This document shows, piece after piece, positions 58,878-64,000 of a stretch of 64,000 bases of DNA (its first letter is position 1; every line of letters begins with the position of its first letter). The stretch comes from CBFDCQ01 sp965603355 (GTDB lineage Bacteria > Hydrogenedentota > CAZGCA01 > CBFDCQ01): positions 21,046 to 85,045 of the forward strand of contig CBFDCQ010000006.1 in assembly GCA_965603355.1 (NCBI GenBank), in the 5' to 3' direction. Position numbers and translations under genes: made by a program. The notes under the pieces were generated by a model. That model made no database searches. It saw only the letters and a list, made by a program, of their open reading frames with translations, and was not told the DNA's origin.

Positions 58878-60509
58878 CTATGCCACTTTCATGCGACTTA
58901 CACGGAATGTTGAACCTCCGTCCTCGCCGGGAACGTAAGCGATTTCCCACTGGTGCGCCGATACGATTTGACGGACCACCGCGAGTCCCAGCCCCGCTCC
59001 CTCCTCCGAGGTCGTGTAGTATGGGCGGAATATCTCCTCCCTTGCGTTGTAGGGAACGCCCGAACCGTTGTCGCGGATCTCGACGGCGGCCTCGTCTCGG
59101 CTGTCTCTTTCGATAACCACCTCAATCCTGCCATCATTTTCCACAGCTTGAATAGAATTGAGCAGCAGGTTGAAAACCACTTGCCTTAACAGCGACTCGT
59201 CCGCCTCAACTAACAATTCCGGGCCATTCGCATCGAACTGAATCGTCTTGTCCTCTATGTCGCTTTCCAGGGTACGTGCAACGTCATCGATCACCGCTCT
59301 CAAGTTGGTGGGTGCCGGTCTGACTTCAGGTGGCTTCGAGTAGTCAATGAATTGATTGAGCCGGCCGGTTACCCGGTCGACTTCCTCGGTGATTTCGTGT
59401 GACTTGTCGTGGATCTCGCCGGATGCCCCGGGATGTTTGGAGATCATCTGAGCCAGGCCCCGGATGATGTTGAGCGGGTTCCGCGTCTCGTGGGCGAGTC
59501 CGGCCGCCGCAACATTCATCTCACGCAAGTGCAGGTTCATCTCGCTGGCGCGCAGCAGACGCATCTGCAGCACGGCGGACCGTTCCAGATTGTGCCAGCC
59601 TATACCCAGCCCGGCAGCGGCCACCAGCGCAATCCCTGCCAAGGTGAAACGGAGCCAAAGGTCCCGGGCGCATTCGGCCCGGAACGCACCGGTCGACATG
59701 GACAGCACAAAAGCATGCACGCCCTGTTTCTCGGCCAGTTCCTGGTAGCGCGCCTCGTCCAGCCAGGGTGGTCGCCGCCCGAAAAACCGTCCCCTGCGCC
59801 GGCCTCGTCTGGGTCTGAAGAGCCTGTTGACGGCTCTCATCCTCTCCTCATCCAATTCGTCGTCCTCTAAGAGAGCGCGGAGATCCCCGAGGCTGTCTTC
59901 ACCAAACGGACCGCCTGGCACCAAGAAGCGGATGGCCTCGACCTTCTCCTCATCCGAGCCATCGCCCTGCACAATAGTGCGGATGGTATCTATGGTCTCT
60001 TTATCCAACGGTGGAGGACGCATCTGTCCGGGAGGGGGACCTTCTCCGGCCCCGGGCGGCTCGGGTGGTTGCACTACGATGGTGGTCGAAGATGCCCTGT
60101 CTTCAGCTTCCTCTCCCGGGCCAAGGTCGACCAGGTTGGCGACGGTTACGGTGTCGCTGCCCCATCGCTCCCCTCTCTCAATGAGATCTTCCATGTCGAG
60201 CGTAATCGGCTCTCCAGCCGAAACCGTCACCTCGCCGGCAGAATTGAGGAGCGCGACAGATACCAGTTCGCTCGATTGAGTCAACTCCGCGAGGGCAGCC
60301 TCGAGTCGCGGCTGTGGAACCAAGAAACCGCGCCGACGCTGCGAGCGAATTACCACGCCAACCGAGTTCGAGATGTCACGGGCACGCGTGCGCAGCGCCG
60401 CGCGCGCCGAGTCCTTGATTCGGCTGTGCTCGAAGATCTGCCAGGTGCCGATCAGCACCCACGCGGCCGCCAACAGCCCATATACGGTTAGTGTTCGTTT
60501 CGTCACCAT
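58878..60509 (-). CDS. Sensor histidine kinase partner of the NtrC regulator
   Basis: 543 residues from ATG 60509. Membrane span at about 8-27, a periplasmic sensor of about 260 residues, and a second span at about 288-304. The sensor contains a Pro-rich stretch (PPEPPGAGEGPPPGQMRPPP) and an Arg-rich patch (RPRRGRRRGRFFGRRPP), unusual for a sensor. The H-box is GLAHETRNPLNIIRGL with His340; the ATPase domain shows LLNSIQAVEND (N box), IRDNGSGVP (G1) and GAGLGLAVVRQI (G2). It phosphorylates the response regulator encoded next. Confidence 0.93.
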   Translation of the reverse strand: MVTKRTLTVYGLLAAAWVLIGTWQIFEHSRIKDSARAALRTRARDISNSVGVVIRSQRRRGFLVPQPRLEAALAELTQSSELVSVALLNSAGEVTVSAGEPITLDMEDLIERGERWGSDTVTVANLVDLGPGEEAEDRASSTTIVVQPPEPPGAGEGPPPGQMRPPPLDKETIDTIRTIVQGDGSDEEKVEAIRFLVPGGPFGEDSLGDLRALLEDDELDEERMRAVNRLFRPRRGRRRGRFFGRRPPWLDEARYQELAEKQGVHAFVLSMSTGAFRAECARDLWLRFTLAGIALVAAAGLGIGWHNLERSAVLQMRLLRASEMNLHLREMNVAAAGLAHETRNPLNIIRGLAQMISKHPGASGEIHDKSHEITEEVDRVTGRLNQFIDYSKPPEVRPAPTNLRAVIDDVARTLESDIEDKTIQFDANGPELLVEADESLLRQVVFNLLLNSIQAVENDGRIEVVIERDSRDEAAVEIRDNGSGVPYNAREEIFRPYYTTSEEGAGLGLAVVRQIVSAHQWEIAYVPGEDGGSTFRVSRMKVA

Positions 60510-60573
60510 AAATAGAAATCTCTTCTCGAGGAAAGTGTATCAGACAGCCGTCGGGTTTTCAACAAGGCAGATC

Positions 60574-61647
60574 CTACTCATCCATATCGCCTATATACTT
60601 GTTCATGTCCTTTTTCGAGAACACTTCCGGAACCAGCTCCGCGGTGTTCTTTTCCGCCAGTGACATATCTTCCAGTTGCGCCGTTCCCTCCACCACGTGG
60701 GGGGTCAAGAAGATGAGCAGTTCTGTCTTGCTCTTCGACGTGATCGTCCGACGAAACGGGATGCCCAAAAACGGTATGTCGCCCAAGATCGGAACCTTGC
60801 GGATCGTCTGAGTCTCGTTGTCCTCCATCAGACCGCCAATCACCACGGTCTTGCCGTCCGGCACCACGACACGTGTCTGCGCCGAGCGCTTCGCGAACAC
60901 GGGCGCCTCAATGCTGGCGGAAATTGGCACCGTCTCGCCCGTGAGCGTTGATATTTCGGGCATAACGTCCATTTCGACCAGCCTGTCGGCAGTAATATGC
61001 GGTGTGACCTGCAGAATGATGCCGATATCCTCGTATTCCACCGTGTTGATGATCTGACCGGTCTCGGTGACGCGGCTGTTGCGGATGAACGGCACTTCCT
61101 TGCCGATGGTGATGATCGCGGTCTGGTTGTTGCGCGCGAGGATCGACGGTCGGGATAGCACTTCGAGCTCAGCCACTTCGGCGATCGCCCGTATTGTCAC
61201 CTCCAGATCAGCCTCGATGATACGGTAGAAACCGCCGCTCGTTTCGGCCGCCACGCCAAATACGGTCTCAACGATGTCCCTATCATCAGCGTTCTTGCTG
61301 TCGAAGCCGAACAAGCCTTCCACGCCCAGATCCAGACCTTTGCTATGCGTGACCTCCAGGAATAGCACCTTGATCAACACCTGTGGCACAGGCTGGTCCA
61401 GGGCTTTGACTACCCTCTCGATATGTGCGTTCGTCTCCTCATCGGTGATGACAATGAGGGAACCGGTCTCGGGATCGAACTCGAACACGACGTCCTCAGC
61501 CACGGTCGCACCGTAGGGGTCCCGACCCGACCCCGGTCCGGGACCGGTCTGTCGGCCGCTCGGCTGGGCCGACAGGTCGGAAGTCGCAAGGATCCCCAGG
61601 CCAAAACACATCATCACCAGAACTGTAATCCGCGTATGTTGTCTCAT
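60574..61647 (-). CDS. Secretin C-terminal protein (third of a three-part GspD)
   Basis: 357 residues from ATG 61647 with a Sec signal of about 26 residues. It starts with the second half of an N-type domain (VVFEFDPETGSLIVITDEET, NAHIERVVKALDQ), then VLIKVLFLEVTHSKGLDLGV leads into the secretin barrel domain, with VEYEDIGIILQVTPHIT, VVPDGKTVVIGGLM and the closing VPILGDIPFLGIPFRR and LLIFLTPHVV signatures. It forms the outer-membrane multimeric gate of type II secretion or type IV pili. The first half of its N-domain is at the end of the previous ORF. An S-domain for pilotin binding is not obvious. Confidence 0.88.
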   Translation of the reverse strand: MRQHTRITVLVMMCFGLGILATSDLSAQPSGRQTGPGPGSGRDPYGATVAEDVVFEFDPETGSLIVITDEETNAHIERVVKALDQPVPQVLIKVLFLEVTHSKGLDLGVEGLFGFDSKNADDRDIVETVFGVAAETSGGFYRIIEADLEVTIRAIAEVAELEVLSRPSILARNNQTAIITIGKEVPFIRNSRVTETGQIINTVEYEDIGIILQVTPHITADRLVEMDVMPEISTLTGETVPISASIEAPVFAKRSAQTRVVVPDGKTVVIGGLMEDNETQTIRKVPILGDIPFLGIPFRRTITSKSKTELLIFLTPHVVEGTAQLEDMSLAEKNTAELVPEVFSKKDMNKYIGDMDE

Positions 61648-61698
61648 CTTCAACACCTGACCTTTCCCGCTGCAACCCATTAGAGTAAGGTTCATCCT

Positions 61699-62460
61699 CT
61701 ACCCGCCGCCCGTCGTACCAGGCCTTCTCCCACTGGTCGTTCCTGATTGAGGGGAGGAAGTCGGCCGTTGCGTGGCGCCGGTCTGTCTTGTAGTAGTACT
61801 TCGGTTCGTAGTCGACCTTCTTGTGCCGCTCTGTCCCTGGAACATGTTCTGCAGAATCTCCTGCACGCTCTGGGCATCGGCGTTCTCGATCGGGTAAATG
61901 AACACCTTGCGATCCTTTGCGGGATCCGAGTCGAGACCCTCTATCATCTTCTCGATGACTTTCATCTTCTCGGTCACTGCAGTGACAACCACCGAGTTGG
62001 TGCGGATATCCGCCACAGCTATCACCATATCCTCCTCCATTTGCCGTTGGCTCTGCGTCATCCCTCGGAATCCGCCTCGTCTTCCACCACCACCGCCACG
62101 TTGCCTCGAGGAACCGTATACATCAAACGCATCAGTGATGATCTGGGCCATTTCGGTGGCGTCTCCGTACCGCAACGGGAACACGCGCACCTCAGTATTG
62201 TCCGCGGCCGCGCCGTCGATCTGAGCGATCACATCCTCGATAAGCGGCATGAGCTCTTCGGGCGCGCTGACCACAAGCGAATTGGTGCGCTGGTCGGCGA
62301 CGGCCACAACGCGTGATGCCGCCTGGCGCGCGTCGCTCTGGGATGCGTCACCTCTGCCACGACGGCCCATCTCACGGCCCATCTGTGCTAAAGCAACGCG
62401 ATTTCCGAAAACGATGGTCACCGCGGCGATGACTGACAGTGCAAGTAACAATTTCTTCAT
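61699..62460 (-). CDS. Secretin N-domain protein (second of a three-part GspD)
   Basis: 253 residues from ATG 62460 (AGGAGGT upstream) with its own Sec signal (MKKLLLALSVIAAVTIVFG). After a short Arg-rich stretch it starts with the second half of an N-domain (VVAVADQRTNSLVVSAPEEL), holds one full N-domain (VRVFPLRYGDATEMAQIITD ... VIAVADIRTNSVVVTAVTEK), interrupted by a Gly/Arg loop, and ends with the first half of another (VFIYPIENADAQSVQEILQN) followed by a Ser/Thr/Gly/Arg tail. No barrel domain. It should lie in the periplasm and complete half-domains of both neighbours. Confidence 0.85.
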   Translation of the reverse strand: MKKLLLALSVIAAVTIVFGNRVALAQMGREMGRRGRGDASQSDARQAASRVVAVADQRTNSLVVSAPEELMPLIEDVIAQIDGAAADNTEVRVFPLRYGDATEMAQIITDAFDVYGSSRQRGGGGGRRGGFRGMTQSQRQMEEDMVIAVADIRTNSVVVTAVTEKMKVIEKMIEGLDSDPAKDRKVFIYPIENADAQSVQEILQNMFQGQSGTRRSTTNRSTTTRQTGATQRPTSSPQSGTTSGRRPGTTGGG

Positions 62461-62529
62461 GGTCTCTCTACCTCCTGTCCTAAGATCGATAGTGAACCGT
62501 GGACTTCATCGAGTAATCCTTCCCGTAGC

Positions 62530-63393
62530 TCATCTGCCGCCTGGACCTCCTCGACCTCGCATACCGGAGAAGAACTCCCGCATCCTGCGTCGGCTGTCGG
62601 CGGCCGATGAACCGCCAGTGCCATCTGATTGGAAAACAGTGTTGATCAGGGTCGCGATTTCGGTTGCGTCAGCATCCTTCAACGTGAAGACCTTGACGGT
62701 TGAAACCTCCGAGATCGAAGTATCCAACGCCTTGACGATCTCAGCGACCCGCCGAATGCTGGTTTGCGTGTCGGTCAGGACGATGGCGTTGCTGCTCTGG
62801 TTGGCCGTCATGGTCGCATACGAGGGGAGCAGCGGCGTGATATTCGCGACCAGTTGCACAGCGTCCGCGTACCGAACGGGAATGATGTGCGTGACCATCT
62901 CGTCGCTCTTCGGGATCTGTGCCGGCTCATTACCTTTTCTGACCGGTATGTCCCGCGTTATGGCCTCTTCTCGACTGACTATGGTCAACGTTCGTCCGTT
63001 GCGGATCGCCGCGTATCCTTTATGGTGGAGGATCGTGTTGAGCAGGTCGACCGCCTCGTCCTTGCTGACAGGCTGATGGCTCCGGACATCCACGCTGCCG
63101 ATGATCTCCGTCTCGCGGATGATGACGAACCCCGCTTCCTTGCTCAGGTAGTCCAGAACTGTGTCGAGCGGTACACCCTGGAAATTGAAGCGCAACCCTT
63201 CTCCCGGCGGCGTATTCGCCTCGACCGAGGCTGTCGTCTCGGTCGGGGATTCGCTTATCTTCTCGCCGATTAATTTGTCAATAAGGACCTCCTTTGTGGC
63301 CGCATCCTGCGCGTATGCTGAGTGCGCGCTCGCCGTGAGCATGACACCCGCGGCGGCACAAAGTAGCAGTCGATAGTACGTTCTGTTTCTCAT
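62530..63393 (-). CDS. Secretin N0/N1 protein (first of a three-part GspD)
   Basis: 287 residues from ATG 63393 (AGGAG 8 bases upstream), overlapping the gspC-like stop by 4 bp. Sec signal about 1-28. The N0 domain is LRFNFQGVPLDTVLDYLSKE, then GYAAIRNGRTLTIV; N1 is THIIPVRYADAVQLVANITP, SSNAIVLTDTQTSIRRVAEI. A further N-domain starts with VKVFTLKDADATEIATLINT but stops after its first half with a Gly/Arg-rich tail (MRGRGGPGGR). The N0 domain docks on GspC. The missing half is found at the start of the next ORF. Confidence 0.88.
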   Translation of the reverse strand: MRNRTYYRLLLCAAAGVMLTASAHSAYAQDAATKEVLIDKLIGEKISESPTETTASVEANTPPGEGLRFNFQGVPLDTVLDYLSKEAGFVIIRETEIIGSVDVRSHQPVSKDEAVDLLNTILHHKGYAAIRNGRTLTIVSREEAITRDIPVRKGNEPAQIPKSDEMVTHIIPVRYADAVQLVANITPLLPSYATMTANQSSNAIVLTDTQTSIRRVAEIVKALDTSISEVSTVKVFTLKDADATEIATLINTVFQSDGTGGSSAADSRRRMREFFSGMRGRGGPGGR

Positions 63394-63971
63394 TGGTCAA
63401 GCTCCTCTTGTCGTCGTGCCTTCATTCTTTCAAGCAGATCATTGGATGAGCCGCTCGCTGATTCCTCATTGTCGGGGTCCCGTGAAGAAGTCTGAGTTGA
63501 AGAGGTAGCGGTCCAGTCCTCTGAAGAAGACCTTGAGGGCAGGTCGACGGACGCGAGTTCCCACTCGCCCTCGCCGAGCCTGCTCAGACCTGAGCCGACG
63601 GGAAGCTCAATCTGCCGACCTTCGTTTTCCAGCGTCAGCCGATCGGTCCGAATCTCGGCAATTCGAAGTCCGGCAATCGTCTCTCCCAATTTCACATCCA
63701 CGCTATATTCCGCCCTCGATCCCTCGAAAAAGGCGACCGCTCCTTCGTCGTTAACCAACGCGCCAATCAGGGCAAGCTGGTCAGGTGGAGGAGACTCCTC
63801 CGGCGTGGACAATTGTTCCGGCTGCGACGGACGGCGATTGGGATCGAAAATGTTGCGATCCGCCACGATCCGGTATAACTCGAAAGTCGGCTCCGTGGAG
63901 GACCGAGCCTCTTGCGCATGCCCAACTGCCGGCACTGACGCGAGCACGAGTACCACCACCGCCACAAGCAC
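63390..63971 (-). CDS. GspC-like type II secretion protein (start uncertain)
   Basis: At least 193 residues; GTG 63971 is the last in-window start, but the frame stays open to 64000, so the true start may lie beyond the edge. A hydrophobic N-terminal segment (VLVAVVVLVLASVPAVGHAQ) is a signal peptide or anchor. YRIVADRNIFDPNRRP is the hallmark of the GspC homology region, followed by a strand-rich HR domain (LALIGALVNDEGAVAFFEGS, VKLGETIAGLRIAEIRTDRL). The C terminus is Ser-rich with no PDZ domain. GspC links the inner-membrane platform to the secretin N0 domain. First gene seen of this operon. Confidence 0.78.
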   Translation of the reverse strand: MLVAVVVLVLASVPAVGHAQEARSSTEPTFELYRIVADRNIFDPNRRPSQPEQLSTPEESPPPDQLALIGALVNDEGAVAFFEGSRAEYSVDVKLGETIAGLRIAEIRTDRLTLENEGRQIELPVGSGLSRLGEGEWELASVDLPSRSSSEDWTATSSTQTSSRDPDNEESASGSSNDLLERMKARRQEELDQ

Positions 63972-64000
63972 GCGCCTTACCGTGCCTCTTGAAATGCAGC

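Noticed and set aside
60574..63393. Secretin split explained by sequencing frameshifts
   Set aside because: Each part begins with a separate Sec signal and ribosome site, with noncoding gaps between, which frameshifts would not create.

Overview
The window comes from a GC-rich Gram-negative bacterium. Outer-membrane machinery is present (Tol-Pal proteins, a TolC-type channel, a secretin). A prepilin-like H-X-DG protein, sulfatase and alpha-fucosidase genes, and a c-type-haem/SUMF1 protein of the kind common in Planctomycetota, Verrucomicrobiota, Lentisphaerota and Hydrogenedentota point to one of those environmental heterotroph lineages; the exact phylum is inferred, not proven. Lysyl-tRNA synthetase is the class I (archaeal-type) enzyme. 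No rRNA, CRISPR array, prophage or intact transposon is visible; there is one tRNA gene (tRNA-Thr, CGT).

Layout. 1-2.3 kb: start of an M24 peptidase gene running off the left edge, a small lipoprotein, and several dispersed palindromic repeats. 2.3-7.9 kb: Tat-exported sulfatase (-), then ClC channel, ComFB, class I LysRS and a PilZ protein (+). 7.9-23.7 kb: a long minus-strand block for glycan and sugar use: sugar isomerase, zinc dehydrogenase, two tandem GH29 fucosidases, a LamG protein, a nucleoside hydrolase, a prepilin-like protein, a Tat-exported cupin, and a 1104-residue protein joining a hydrazine-synthase-alpha-like region, two CXXCH motifs and a SUMF1 domain, followed by tRNA-Thr. 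23.9-31.5 kb: lipoproteins, comEA-dgt, three unknown small membrane proteins between repeat clusters, a zinc-ribbon coiled-coil protein, a broken SnoaL-like gene and prmC. 32-37 kb: rimP-nusA-infB-DUF503-rbfA with a clear promoter and leader hairpin. 37.3-42 kb: marR-tolC, acpS, a tail-anchored protein, HU and a glycosyltransferase. 42-47.8 kb: thiE-thiC-tatC-tatA/B, a Tat-exported DUF362 protein and a polyferredoxin. 48-53.7 kb: tonB/tolA-like, tolB, pal, cpoB, tilS, hpt. 53.7-57.5 kb: a module bracketed by hpt and a duplicated copy of its 3' end; it holds a von Willebrand A remnant and a membrane-tethered ECF sigma factor with carboxypeptidase-regulatory-like repeats. 57.5-64 kb: a minus-strand gspC-like gene, a secretin divided over three separately exported proteins, a histidine kinase and a sigma-54 response regulator.

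Most interesting points: (i) the type II/IV secretin is encoded by three ORFs, each with its own signal peptide, and both gene boundaries fall inside a periplasmic N-domain, so adjacent polypeptides carry complementary half-domains; (ii) an ECF sigma factor is fused through one membrane span to a long extracytoplasmic domain, inside a segment flanked by an hpt 3'-end duplication; (iii) a NapH/NapG-like fusion has an internal twin-arginine motif and sits beside tatC-tatA/B; (iv) the nucleoside hydrolase and LamG genes share a duplicated promoter-leader-signal-peptide cassette, and each fucosidase is followed by a copy of the LamG C-terminal coding tail. Promoters quoted are hexamer matches found by eye; start codons were chosen mainly from Shine-Dalgarno spacing and signal peptides.
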